54,106 bases of DNA from Bacteroidota bacterium (GTDB lineage Bacteria > Bacteroidota > Bacteroidia > Bacteroidales > GCA-2748055): contig JAHEEC010000019.1 in the NCBI GenBank assembly GCA_024640885.1, positions 1 through 54,106 on the forward strand. Direction: 5' to 3'. The notes below the pieces were generated by a model. The model saw only the letters and a list, made by a program, of their open reading frames with translations, was not told the DNA's origin and did no database searches. The translations under genes were made by a program, and so were the position numbers. This document shows positions 17,918 to 26,803 of the stretch, one piece after another (positions within the stretch are counted from its first letter, which is position 1; every line of letters starts with the position of its first letter).

Positions 17918-18736
17918 ATGAGGACGCTGCTCAGATTTATTCAGAAGTATTCCAACCTCATGTTGTTTCTCCTGCTGGAAACAATCGCCATTACCCTGAT
18001 TGTACGCAGCAGCAATTTTCAGAAATCAAAAATCGTAGGACTGAACCGGCAGGTTTCCGGTTACCTTTTCAGCAAAGTGGATGGGGCCAGGGAATATTTT
18101 TCCCTGAAGGAGGAGAACCTGCAGCTCGCACTTGAGAACCTGGAATTGAGGAATAAACTTGACCTGCTGTCAGCGCAAATGGACAGTACCATTGTGATCA
18201 GTGATCTCAGGGAGCCCTATCGGTTCTTTTACGTCCCCTCCCGGGTTGTACACAACAGCGTCTTTAAACAATACAATTACATCACCATTGACAAAGGAAA
18301 AAAACATGGGGTTTTCAAGGATATGGGAGTCATTTCCGACCAGGGACTGGTGGGCATCGTACTTGAAAGCTCCAATAATTTCTCCACGGTGATCCCCATC
18401 ATCAACCTTGACTTCAGGTTGAGCGCGAAAATCAAATCAAATAACTATGCAGGGATCCTTCAATGGCAGGGTGATTCACCCAGGCATGCCATTCTCACGG
18501 AAATCCCATTTCACGTGGATATCCTGGAAGGGGATACCTTGCTGACCAGTGGTTTTTCATCCATTTTCCCCGAGGGGATCATGGTGGGAACAATTGAAAC
18601 CTTCTCCCTGGAGAAGGGAAATTTTTATGATATAAAAGTGAATCTCTCCACTGATTTCCAGAGCCTGTTTCATGTAAACGTGATCCGGAACTACAGGAGG
18701 GATGAGCAACTAAACCTGGAGGGAGGAACCAGATAA
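17918..18736 (+). CDS. mreC: Rod-shape determining protein MreC
   Basis: 272 residues. Bitopic protein linking MreB to PBP2/RodA: one membrane helix near residues 14-30 (LMLFLLLETIAITLIV), a coiled coil around residues 55-90 (EYFSLKEENLQLALENLELRNKLD), then the two beta-barrel lobes typical of MreC (VVHNSVFKQYNYITIDKGKKHGV, GLVGIVLESSNNFSTVIPIIN, LLTSGFSSIFPEGIMVGTIE). The stop codon overlaps the mreD start by one base (TAATG). Confidence 0.95.
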   Translation: MRTLLRFIQKYSNLMLFLLLETIAITLIVRSSNFQKSKIVGLNRQVSGYLFSKVDGAREYFSLKEENLQLALENLELRNKLDLLSAQMDSTIVISDLREPYRFFYVPSRVVHNSVFKQYNYITIDKGKKHGVFKDMGVISDQGLVGIVLESSNNFSTVIPIINLDFRLSAKIKSNNYAGILQWQGDSPRHAILTEIPFHVDILEGDTLLTSGFSSIFPEGIMVGTIETFSLEKGNFYDIKVNLSTDFQSLFHVNVIRNYRRDEQLNLEGGTR

Positions 18737-19239
18737 TGGTTATCATAGCCAGAAATATCTTCCGTTTCCTTATGTTGATCGCTTTCCAGGTCCTGGTGAT
18801 GGACAATGTGATGATCAATGGATACATGGTGCCATATGTATACCTGCTGTTTATCCTCCTCTTACCTTTTGAAACCCCCCAATTGGCATTGTTGCTCTCC
18901 GGATTCTTGCTGGGCCTCGGGATCGATTTCATTGAACACACCCCGGGCATGCATACTGCAGCTACCGTGATGATCGCATTTGCACGGCCTTACCTGCTGA
19001 AGCTCCTGGCCCCGCGGGATGGATATGAGTCGGATACTTTCCCGCGAATTCATTATTATGGTTTCATCTGGTTCCTGAAATATGCCTTCCTGCTGGTAGT
19101 CCTTCACCACCTGGTCCTCTTCTACCTTGAGGTATTCCAGTTAAGGGAATTTTTAAGTACCTTGCTCCGGGTGATCCTGAGCTCCATCCTGTCCACCTCG
19201 ACCATCGTCCTCAGTCAATATTTTGTTTTCCGGAAATAA
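18736..19239 (+). CDS. mreD: Rod-shape determining protein MreD
   Basis: 167 residues, almost wholly hydrophobic with five or six predicted membrane helices (FRFLMLIAFQVLVMDNVMI, VPYVYLLFILLLPF, LALLLSGFLLGLGIDFIEHTPG, FLKYAFLLVVLHHLVLFY, TLLRVILSSILSTSTIVL). The GLGIDFIEHTPGMHTAA segment is typical of MreD. Position between mreC and the PBP2 gene supports the call. It overlaps mreC by one base and abuts mrdA with no gap, which suggests coupled translation. Confidence 0.93.
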   Translation: MVIIARNIFRFLMLIAFQVLVMDNVMINGYMVPYVYLLFILLLPFETPQLALLLSGFLLGLGIDFIEHTPGMHTAATVMIAFARPYLLKLLAPRDGYESDTFPRIHYYGFIWFLKYAFLLVVLHHLVLFYLEVFQLREFLSTLLRVILSSILSTSTIVLSQYFVFRK

Positions 19240-21147
19240 ATGAACCAGTTTACTGATAGAAGGTATGTTTTTGCAGTGGCAATCATCCTGGTGGGCCTGG
19301 TATTTATTGTCCGCCTGTTTCAGATCCAGGTACTTGACAAATCATATGAACAATATGCCCTGAGCAATGCCCAGAGCGCCAGGGTAATCTATCCCGCACG
19401 CGGTTTGATCTATGACCGGAACGGCGAGATCATGGTTTACAACCAGGCCGCCTATGACATTATGATCACACCCCGCCAGCTCGAACCATTCGATACCACA
19501 CAATTATGCACGATCCTGGAGATCAGCCGTGAAAGTGTGCTTGAACGTCTTCGCTCCGCGCGGGCCTACTCAACCAGGGTCCCCTCGGTTTTTATGAAAC
19601 AGGTCAGCTATGAAAATGCCGCCCTGCTCCAGGAGAAAATGTTCCAGTATCCGGGGTTCTATGTGCAAACCCGGACCCTTCGAAAGTACACCCGTCCCAT
19701 TGCCTCACACGCCCTGGGTTATGTGGGGGAAGTGGACCAGCAGATCCTGGACAAAGATCCCTACTACCAACTGGGAGATTACATCGGGGTATCAGGGGTC
19801 GAAAAAGCATATGAGGCCGAGCTCAGGGGTCAAAAAGGGAAAAATGTGTTCCTGAAGGATGTGCACAACCAGACCATTGAATCCTACCAGGGGGGGAAAC
19901 TTGATGTCCCTGTAAAGGTGGGCCGGAACCTGACTGTCACCCTGGATGCACAGCTGCAGGAATATGGCGAGAAACTGCTGGCACCCTACGTGGGTAGCAT
20001 TGTGGCCCTGGAACCTTCCACCGGTGAGGTGCTGGCCCTGGTAAGTGCACCCGGCTATGCGCCTGACCTTCTGGTGGGCAGGAACCTGGGGATCCAGTTT
20101 GGAAAAATGGCACAGGACACCCTGAATCCTCTGTTCAACAGGGCCCTGATGGCTCAGTACCCGCCGGGATCGACATTTAAAACCATGATGGCCCTTGTGG
20201 GTCTGCAGGAGAAGGTGATCACTGTAAACACTGAAAGCAGTTGCTCCTACGGTTTTTACGTGGGAAACATCCACACCGGCTGCCACCTGCATGCCACCCC
20301 CCTGAACCTCATTGAAGCCATCCAGAATTCATGCAATACCTATTTCATCAATGTATTGAAGTATGTACTGACTGATGTGAAGTACAGCAATACGGCCAAT
20401 GCCTACGACAACTGGCGAAGGCACCTTCTGTCAATGGGATTTACGGCTCCCCTGGGTATTGAGCTGACCAATGAGCTGGATGGCAATATCCCCGAAGCAA
20501 CCTATTTTAACCGGATCTACGGGGAAAATCACTGGAACTACCTCACCATCCGTTCCATGGCCATTGGTCAGGGTGAACTGCTTATCACCCCGGTTCAGAT
20601 GGCCAACATGACCGCTTCCATTGCCAACCGGGGCTATTACGTGACCCCTCACCTTGTAAGGGAAATAGGAGATGCAGAAGCCATTGATCCAGCCTATACA
20701 ATCAAACATTATACCTCCATTGACTCAGCCAACTATGTGCCTGTGGTGGAAGGTATGGACCTGGTGATCAACGGGGGGCCCGGGTCCACCGCCCGCAACG
20801 CCAAGATACCCGGCATCACGGTTTGCGGGAAGACAGGTACTGCAGAAAATCCCCACGGGAATGATCACTCGATCTTTATTGCCTTCGCCCCCAAAGATAA
20901 TCCCCGGATCGCCATTGCCGTGTATGTGGAGAACCAGGGTTTTGGCACCACTTATGCTGCGCCCATTGCCAGCCTGATGATTGAAAAATACCTTACCGGA
21001 GAGGTGAAGCGATCCTGGTATGAAAATTGGGTGCTCCAACTGGCTCAGCCGGTCGTGAGCCCCAAACCTGCAGACACCTCTTCCACAGGGATTGTCACCA
21101 CAGATACGACAACCACCTTAAACAGTTCGGATGGTACGCAGGAATAA
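19240..21147 (+). CDS. mrdA: Penicillin-binding protein 2 (elongasome transpeptidase)
   Basis: 635 residues. Monofunctional class B PBP that cross-links peptidoglycan with RodA. One N-terminal membrane helix (about 10-28), a PBP dimer/pedestal domain with ARGLIYDRNGEIMVYNQAAYDI, then the transpeptidase domain: PPGSTFKTMM (active-site Ser), QNSCNTYF (SxN), and VCGKTGTAENPHG (KTG). The tail after about residue 600 is Thr/Ser-rich and low in complexity. The start follows the mreD stop directly, and the last 17 bases overlap rodA. Confidence 0.97.
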   Translation: MNQFTDRRYVFAVAIILVGLVFIVRLFQIQVLDKSYEQYALSNAQSARVIYPARGLIYDRNGEIMVYNQAAYDIMITPRQLEPFDTTQLCTILEISRESVLERLRSARAYSTRVPSVFMKQVSYENAALLQEKMFQYPGFYVQTRTLRKYTRPIASHALGYVGEVDQQILDKDPYYQLGDYIGVSGVEKAYEAELRGQKGKNVFLKDVHNQTIESYQGGKLDVPVKVGRNLTVTLDAQLQEYGEKLLAPYVGSIVALEPSTGEVLALVSAPGYAPDLLVGRNLGIQFGKMAQDTLNPLFNRALMAQYPPGSTFKTMMALVGLQEKVITVNTESSCSYGFYVGNIHTGCHLHATPLNLIEAIQNSCNTYFINVLKYVLTDVKYSNTANAYDNWRRHLLSMGFTAPLGIELTNELDGNIPEATYFNRIYGENHWNYLTIRSMAIGQGELLITPVQMANMTASIANRGYYVTPHLVREIGDAEAIDPAYTIKHYTSIDSANYVPVVEGMDLVINGGPGSTARNAKIPGITVCGKTGTAENPHGNDHSIFIAFAPKDNPRIAIAVYVENQGFGTTYAAPIASLMIEKYLTGEVKRSWYENWVLQLAQPVVSPKPADTSSTGIVTTDTTTTLNSSDGTQE

Positions 21148-22555
21148 CATATTCGCCAATTTAGACTGGGTCTCCATTCTCCTGTGGACAGTGATGCTCG
21201 CCTTTGGGTGGATGAACATCTATTCGGCCAATATCATGGAAGCTGATGGGGGGGCATTCGATTTCACCCAGCGGTTCGGAAAACAGCTCCTGTGGATCGG
21301 GGCTTCAATCCTGCTGGGCGCATTGCTTCTTGCACTGGATGCAAAATTTTATATCTATTTTTCCTATATCCTGTATGCCATTCTCATTGGGGTCCTTATG
21401 GGCGTGCTGGTTTTTGGTACAGAGATCAATGGCGCCAGGAGCTGGTTCGTCATCGGCGGATTTCAGCTCCAACCTTCCGAATTTGCAAAACCTATCACAG
21501 CACTTGCCCTGGCCAATTTGCTTACCTCACACAATTTTAACCTGCGTAAATTCTCACATCTTGCAAAGACCGGGGCCATCATCCTGGCCCCCCCCTTGCT
21601 GATTCTGCTGCAACCGGACCTGGGCTCGGTGCTGGTCTACTTTGCTTTCATTTTTGTATTGTTCAGGGAAGGGTTTTCAGCAAATATAATGTTGCTTCTT
21701 GCATCCCTTGTGCTCCTGTTTTTTGCCACCCTCATGCTTGACAAAGTGATCCTCTTGCTCATCATTGTCTTGTTTGGCATATTGATATACATGGTTGTGT
21801 CAAAATCCTTTAAAAAAGGGATCGTGAATGCATTATGGGTGGCGGGAGTCTTCGGGGCCCTGTTCGGGATCAATAAACTCTTTAATACAGGCTTTTCGAC
21901 CTATATGCTTGCTATTGCCACCGTAATCCCTGTGGCCGTGGCCCTCGGCATTCGAGGCATAAGGACCAGGGAATACCGACACCTGAAAATCCTCGCGGGG
22001 GTGCTCATCGCCATCTTCTTTACAATTGCGGTGGACTATTCAATGCATAATGTCCTCAAGACACACCAGCAACACAGGATCTATGTGACTCTTGGTCTGG
22101 AAGATGACCCCCAGGGTGTGGGGTATAATGTGAATCAATCCAAAATTGCCATTGGATCGGGTGGTTTTTCCGGGAAAGGCTACCTGAACGGAACCCAGAC
22201 TAAACTCCATTTTGTCCCTGAGCAGAGCACCGATTTTATTTTTTGTACAGTGGGGGAAGAGTGGGGATTTCTTGGTACTACTTTCCTCATTTTGCTGTAC
22301 GTAGCTTTTCTATTAAGACTAATCATGCTGGCAGAGAGACAGAGATCCTCCTTCAGCAGGGTTTTTGGTTATGGATTTATCTCCATTCTCTTTATACATT
22401 TCCTGATCAATATCGGCATGACCCTGGGATTATTGCCCGTGATCGGGATCCCTCTGCCCTTCTTCAGTTATGGAGGCTCGTCGCTCTGGGCTTTTACAAT
22501 GTTCCTGTTTATCTTTCTGAGGCTGGACGCCAATCGTCTTGAGTTGCTTCGGTAG
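21131..22555 (+). CDS. rodA: Peptidoglycan glycosyltransferase RodA
   Basis: 474 residues. SEDS-family polymerase that extends glycan strands with PBP2. About ten membrane helices; signature stretches include GARSWFVIGGFQLQPSEFAKP, LLQPDLGSVLVYFAFIFV, FVPEQSTDFIFCTVGEEWGFLGT and PLPFFSYGGSSLWA. It is longer than the E. coli protein because of extra hydrophobic sequence in the middle (about residues 185-300), which I believe is usual in Bacteroidetes. Start overlaps the end of mrdA by 17 bases, closing the operon. Confidence 0.95.
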   Translation: MVRRNNIFANLDWVSILLWTVMLAFGWMNIYSANIMEADGGAFDFTQRFGKQLLWIGASILLGALLLALDAKFYIYFSYILYAILIGVLMGVLVFGTEINGARSWFVIGGFQLQPSEFAKPITALALANLLTSHNFNLRKFSHLAKTGAIILAPPLLILLQPDLGSVLVYFAFIFVLFREGFSANIMLLLASLVLLFFATLMLDKVILLLIIVLFGILIYMVVSKSFKKGIVNALWVAGVFGALFGINKLFNTGFSTYMLAIATVIPVAVALGIRGIRTREYRHLKILAGVLIAIFFTIAVDYSMHNVLKTHQQHRIYVTLGLEDDPQGVGYNVNQSKIAIGSGGFSGKGYLNGTQTKLHFVPEQSTDFIFCTVGEEWGFLGTTFLILLYVAFLLRLIMLAERQRSSFSRVFGYGFISILFIHFLINIGMTLGLLPVIGIPLPFFSYGGSSLWAFTMFLFIFLRLDANRLELLR

Positions 22556-22610
22556 GGCATGGTTCATCCAAATTTCATGCTGCACCCATGTTTTGCGGCA
22601 GTTGCAATCC

Positions 22611-22641
22611 TTTAAATTTCCCCCTATTTTTCGTACCTTTG
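22611..22641 (+). promoter_or_regulatory. Promoter of the 450-residue KamA-family gene
   Basis: TTTA (22611-22614), a spacer of exactly 19 bases, then TACCTTTG (22634-22641). This matches the Bacteroidetes -33 TTTG / -7 TAnnTTTG promoter with one mismatch. The leader to the ATG at 22688 is about 40 bases and contains an AAGGAG ribosome binding site at 22676-22681. Confidence 0.65.
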
Positions 22642-22687
22642 CATCACGTCGGAATAAGCCTCCACACTGACAAGAAAGGAGTCTCCC

Positions 22688-24040
22688 ATGAACTACCAGG
22701 CCTATGCACGACATAATATCCACACAATGCCTTTTTATGGACGGTTAAGCCGGGAACAGGTCCATAACATAAAGATTGTATCTGAGGTTTTTCCATTCAA
22801 AACCAGCAATTATGTGGTGAACGAGTTAATCAACTGGGACAATTACCAGGATGACCCGATGTACATCCTCAACTTCCCCCAAAGATCGATGCTCAAACCT
22901 TCCCAGTTCGATTCAATTTCACGGATGTTAGAAAAGCAAGCAAGCAAAACCGATCTGGCCAGGCATGTACACGAACTGAGGCTCACCCTGAACCCTCATC
23001 CAGCCGGTCAGATGGAATACAATGTACCCACCCTGAAGGGGCAAAAACTCACCGGGATCCAGCACAAGTATGACGAAACGGTCCTCTTTTTTCCTTCCCA
23101 GGGCCAGACATGCCATGCCTACTGTACCTTTTGCTTCAGGTGGCCACAGTTCACGGGCCTTCAGGGGCTAAAGTTCGCCATGAAGGAATCCAACCTGCTG
23201 ATCTCTTATATGAAGGAGAATCCTTCCATCACAGATATCCTGATCACCGGTGGCGATCCCATGGTCATGAAGGCTTCCATCCTGGAAAAAATTGTGAAAC
23301 ACATCCTGGCAGCTGATCTGCCTCAGTTAAGAACCATCCGCATTGGCACCAAATCCCTGTCATTCTGGCCTTACCGTTATATTTCGGACCCGGACTCGGA
23401 ACAATTGCTCAATATTTTTCGCAGGATCACAGAACGGGGAAAACACCTTGCCATTATGGCACATATCAACCATCCGTGTGAACTGGGCACAGAAGCGGTC
23501 CGTGAAGCCGTTCAAAACATAAGGGACACAGGGGCACAGATCCGAACCCAATCCCCTCTGCTGAGGAATATCAATGACGATCCTGCCATTTGGGCGATGA
23601 TGTGGCGCAAACAAATTAACCTGGGCATGATCCCCTACTACATGTTCATCGCAAGGAACACAGGGGCACAGGCTTATTTTGGAGTAACCCTTGAGCGATC
23701 CCACCAGGTCTTTAACAATGCATACAAACAGGTGAGCGGTCTTTGCCGGACCGTAAGGGGGCCCAGCATGTCGGCGGGTCCCGGCAAAATAAGGATTGCA
23801 GGGATTTCTGAAGCCCGGGGTGAAAAGGTATTTACCCTGGAGTTTTTACAGGGGAGGAACTCCGATTGGGTGGGGAAACCGTTTTTTGCCGCCTACGATC
23901 CCAAGGCACAATGGCTTGATGAACTTGTTCCCGCTTTCGGGGAACCGGCGTTCTTCTATCAGAAGGAATATCAGAAATTGATGAAGGTTGATAAACTGCA
24001 GGGTCCTACCCTTCAGACCGATAACAAGCAATCTGCTTAG
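22688..24040 (+). CDS. KamA-family radical SAM protein, 450 residues
   Basis: Radical SAM enzyme of the lysine-2,3-aminomutase-like family. The cluster motif is CHAYCTFC (Cys142, Cys146, Cys149) preceded by FFPSQGQ; ITGGDPMVMKAS (about 186) and RIGTKSLSFWPYR (about 218) are the family SAM-binding and barrel segments. A GPGKIRIAG segment puts Lys367 in the position of the PLP lysine. The aromatic residues after the third cysteine (FRWPQF) replace the TRS/TRR of canonical KamA, and the substrate-binding CDP/DAPGGGGK signature is absent, so the reaction may differ. Own promoter and AAGGAG site 6 bases before the ATG. Confidence 0.85.
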   Translation: MNYQAYARHNIHTMPFYGRLSREQVHNIKIVSEVFPFKTSNYVVNELINWDNYQDDPMYILNFPQRSMLKPSQFDSISRMLEKQASKTDLARHVHELRLTLNPHPAGQMEYNVPTLKGQKLTGIQHKYDETVLFFPSQGQTCHAYCTFCFRWPQFTGLQGLKFAMKESNLLISYMKENPSITDILITGGDPMVMKASILEKIVKHILAADLPQLRTIRIGTKSLSFWPYRYISDPDSEQLLNIFRRITERGKHLAIMAHINHPCELGTEAVREAVQNIRDTGAQIRTQSPLLRNINDDPAIWAMMWRKQINLGMIPYYMFIARNTGAQAYFGVTLERSHQVFNNAYKQVSGLCRTVRGPSMSAGPGKIRIAGISEARGEKVFTLEFLQGRNSDWVGKPFFAAYDPKAQWLDELVPAFGEPAFFYQKEYQKLMKVDKLQGPTLQTDNKQSA

Positions 24041-24654
24041 CAATCAGGGTACCCGGCTCTCTGTGTCTTGATTTCGATCTCATACTTCTCTTCCAGGAAC
24101 TGAATGATCAATGGAAAGAACTCAAGGAAATCTTCTTTGAAGCTTTCATAGCGTTCGCTTAAAATTTCAACGGCATATCCGGCGTGATTGGGAAGTGATG
24201 TGTTGGCAGCCATGCGTTCCAGCACCAGCTCGATGCCATCTATGGTCTGGTAAGCCATCATCCAGTTATTTTCAAGAAAAGTGGGGAACCACATCTTTAT
24301 GGATGAGGGGAGTACCTTGTAGTTCCTTTTCAGCAGCTCATAAGTCCGGCTCACGAATGCATTGAGCGGGAGGGTAGAAAAATCATCCCAGAGCGAGGCG
24401 AGGAAATGATCATAGAATATATCTGTGATAATCCCGGCATATTTATGATACCTTGAGGCAACCCTTACCTTGCTTCGCCTGGTAATGGGGTGCGCATCGG
24501 TGAAAGTATCGATGTCACGGTGGATCAGGATCCCCTTTTTCACCAGTTCAGGAAACAGGAGATAATCCCTTCCCTTTACATAATCACCCATGAAGTTCCC
24601 CACAATGATCTCCTCATTGCAGCCCGACAGGTAAGTATGTGCCAAAAAATTCAC
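24037..24654 (-). CDS. ACP phosphodiesterase-like protein (AcpH family)
   Basis: 205 residues. The family (DUF479) includes E. coli AcpH, which removes 4'-phosphopantetheine from acyl carrier protein. N-terminus MNFLAHTYLSGCNEEIIVGNFMGD, then GILIHRDIDTFTDAHP and FYDHFLASLWDDF, give the His/Asp set expected of this HD-like metal-dependent fold. In Bacteroidetes such proteins are common and function is rarely tested. The last bases overlap the end of the converging KamA-family gene by 4. Confidence 0.87.
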   Translation of the reverse strand: MNFLAHTYLSGCNEEIIVGNFMGDYVKGRDYLLFPELVKKGILIHRDIDTFTDAHPITRRSKVRVASRYHKYAGIITDIFYDHFLASLWDDFSTLPLNAFVSRTYELLKRNYKVLPSSIKMWFPTFLENNWMMAYQTIDGIELVLERMAANTSLPNHAGYAVEILSERYESFKEDFLEFFPLIIQFLEEKYEIEIKTQRAGYPDC

Positions 24655-24740
24655 GTTCCGGTGGTTTATTCTCTGAATTTCTATAAAATTATCCTAAAAA
24701 CCACATTTAATACTACGTAATCGCAAACAAGATGTTATAG

Positions 24741-24757
24741 TGGGCAATTTATGCCCA
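24741..24757. repeat. Inverted repeat in the acpH / cDPG-synthetase-like gap
   Basis: TGGGCA (24741-24746) and TGCCCA (24752-24757) form a 6-base-pair inverted repeat with an ATTTA spacer, in the 183-base divergent gap. No T tract follows, so it is more likely a protein-binding site than a terminator. Confidence 0.4.
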
Positions 24758-24800
24758 GCTATTGTACAGCATATTCGGTTTCCCGCCGCCAATATTCGTA

Positions 24801-24808
24801 TAAATTTG
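24801..24808 (+). promoter_or_regulatory. -7 element of the cDPG-synthetase-like gene
   Basis: TAAATTTG, an exact TAnnTTTG match, 29 bases before the ATG at 24838. A TTTC at 24779-24782 with 18-base spacing could be a degenerate -33. Confidence 0.6.
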
Positions 24809-24837
24809 AGGATCGCTAAATTCAAAAGAGATCTTAC

Positions 24838-26178
24838 ATGACCAGGAAAAACATCATCATTATTGGAGCCGCAGGAAGGGATTTTCACAATTTCAATACC
24901 TGTTTCAGGGACAACGAAGCCTACCGGGTGGTGGCCTTTACAGCCGCGCAGATTCCGGATATTGACGGACGGAAATACCCGCACCAGCTTGCCGGGAAAC
25001 TTTATCCTGACGGAATCCCGATCCATCCCGAGGAACAGCTTCCCAGGCTGATCAGGGAACTGGAGGTTGACACATGTGTTTTCTCCTACAGTGATCTTCC
25101 ATACCAGAAGGTAATGAACATCGGGGCCATTGTCAATGCAACGGGAGCCAATTTTACCCTGTTGGGCACCCACGACACCATGATAACAAGTACCAAACCT
25201 GTCATTTCGGTCTGCGCGGTAAGGACAGGTTGTGGAAAGAGCCAGACCTCACGAAGGGTGATCGAATTACTCATGAAAAAAGGCCTCAGGGTAGTCGCAG
25301 TCAGGCACCCCATGCCCTATGGTGACCTGGTTGCCCAGAAGGTGCAGCGATTTGCTGCAATCGAGGACCTGAGCCTGCATCAATGTACCGTTGAAGAGAT
25401 GGAAGAGTATGAACCCCATGTGGTAAGGGGCAACGTGATCTATGCAGGAGTTGATTATGAAGCGATCCTGAGATCGGCTGAAAATGATCCCCGCGGTTGC
25501 GATGTGATCCTGTGGGACGGAGGGAACAATGATTTCCCCTTTTATAAATCGGACCTGACCATCGGGGTGGTGGATCCACACAGGGCAGGACACGAGCTAA
25601 GCTACTACCCTGGAGAGGTGGTCCTTCGCATCTCCGATGCGGTGGTGATCAATAAAATGGACAGCGCTGCCCCCGAAGGGATTCAGATGGTGCGCGAAAA
25701 CATTGCCAGGGTCAATCCGGGTGCCACTGTAATCGATGGGGCCTCCCCAATCAGGGTGGACAATCCAGATGTGATCAGGGGAAAGAGGGTGCTGGTGGTT
25801 GAAGATGGCCCCACACTTACCCATGGTGAAATGAAAATTGGAGCCGGCGTGGTGGCAGCAAGAAAATTCGGAGCTGCGGAACTGGTCGATCCAAGACCGT
25901 ATACAGTGGGAAGGCTCACCGAAACCTTCAGGATATACCCGGGCATAGGGACCCTCCTCCCTGCCATGGGATATGGCAAGGAGCAACTGAAAGACCTTGA
26001 GACCACCATCAATGGAACGGACTGTGATTCTGTGGTGATCGGGACCCCCATCGATCTCAATCGTCTGATCCATATCCGTAAGCCCAATACAAGGGTGTAT
26101 TATGACCTGCAGGAGATCGGTGAACCAACCCTTGAGGGAGTGTTGAATGACTTCATTGAAAAAAATAAAATTGCATAG
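24838..26178 (+). CDS. Cyclic 2,3-diphosphoglycerate synthetase-like P-loop protein
   Basis: 446 residues. Resembles the family of archaeal cyclic 2,3-diphosphoglycerate synthetase, whose bacterial members are usually annotated as GTPases of unknown role. N-terminal Rossmann-like part (NIIIIGAAGRDFHNFN, residues 5-20) followed by a P-loop around residues 127-135 (AVRTGCGKS), then VVAVRHPMPYGDL, DVILWDGGNNDFPF (about 225) and VVINKMDSA. cDPG is a thermoprotectant in methanogens; production in this bacterium would be surprising, so activity should not be assumed. The cyclophilin gene overlaps its 3' end by 32 bases, implying co-transcription. Confidence 0.82.
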   Translation: MTRKNIIIIGAAGRDFHNFNTCFRDNEAYRVVAFTAAQIPDIDGRKYPHQLAGKLYPDGIPIHPEEQLPRLIRELEVDTCVFSYSDLPYQKVMNIGAIVNATGANFTLLGTHDTMITSTKPVISVCAVRTGCGKSQTSRRVIELLMKKGLRVVAVRHPMPYGDLVAQKVQRFAAIEDLSLHQCTVEEMEEYEPHVVRGNVIYAGVDYEAILRSAENDPRGCDVILWDGGNNDFPFYKSDLTIGVVDPHRAGHELSYYPGEVVLRISDAVVINKMDSAAPEGIQMVRENIARVNPGATVIDGASPIRVDNPDVIRGKRVLVVEDGPTLTHGEMKIGAGVVAARKFGAAELVDPRPYTVGRLTETFRIYPGIGTLLPAMGYGKEQLKDLETTINGTDCDSVVIGTPIDLNRLIHIRKPNTRVYYDLQEIGEPTLEGVLNDFIEKNKIA

Positions 26179-26767
26179 CTCCACGCTCCTTCTCCTGTTT
26201 GTCCTGTTAACGGGTGTGGTTTCCTGCCGGGAAGAACGGGTGGCCCGGGTGGTGATCGTGACCGAGATGGGTGAGATTGAGGCAGAGGTTTACCCGCAAA
26301 GCGCCCCGGTTACCGCTTCAAACTTCCTTGCCCTTGTGGAGCAGGGGGTTTACTCCAATTCAAGTTTTTACAGGGTAGTCAGAATGGATAATCAGCCTAT
26401 GAACAATGTAAAGATCGAGGTGATCCAGGGCGGTTTATTCGAGGATTCCCTGGTGAATCAATTCCGCCCCATCCTCCACGAATCCACAGAATTCACGGGG
26501 ATCAGGCATCTTGACGGTGTCCTTTCCATGGCAAGGAATGAACCCGGTACTGCCTCCACGGAATTCTTTATCTGCGTGGGCGACCAGCCATCCCTTGATT
26601 ATGGAGGTGGACGCAATCCCGATGGGGCAGGTTTCGCGGCTTTCGGCAAGGTGGTACGCGGCATGAAAGTGGTCAGGGCCATTCAGGAGAGGCCGGATAC
26701 CGGACAATACCTGGTAAAACCGGTGGTGATCGATGAGATAAAGGTGATTGTTAAACCAACCCCCTGA
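26147..26767 (+). CDS. Cyclophilin-type peptidyl-prolyl isomerase lipoprotein
   Basis: 206 residues. A lipoprotein signal (LLLLFVLLTGVVSC) places the protein in the periplasm, membrane-anchored. The cyclophilin domain follows: MGEIEAEVYPQSAPVTASNFLALVEQGVYSNSSFYRVVR, GVLSMARNEPGTASTEFFICVGDQPSLDYGG and FAAFGKVVRGMKVVRAI. It isomerises Xaa-Pro bonds during envelope protein folding. The start at 26147 lies 32 bases inside the preceding gene; the next in-frame starts would remove the signal peptide, so the overlap is probably real. Confidence 0.93.
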   Translation: MTSLKKIKLHSSTLLLLFVLLTGVVSCREERVARVVIVTEMGEIEAEVYPQSAPVTASNFLALVEQGVYSNSSFYRVVRMDNQPMNNVKIEVIQGGLFEDSLVNQFRPILHESTEFTGIRHLDGVLSMARNEPGTASTEFFICVGDQPSLDYGGGRNPDGAGFAAFGKVVRGMKVVRAIQERPDTGQYLVKPVVIDEIKVIVKPTP

Positions 26768-26803
26768 AAAGCCATTCCGGCCTTGTGAAAGGTGATTTGT
26801 TTT

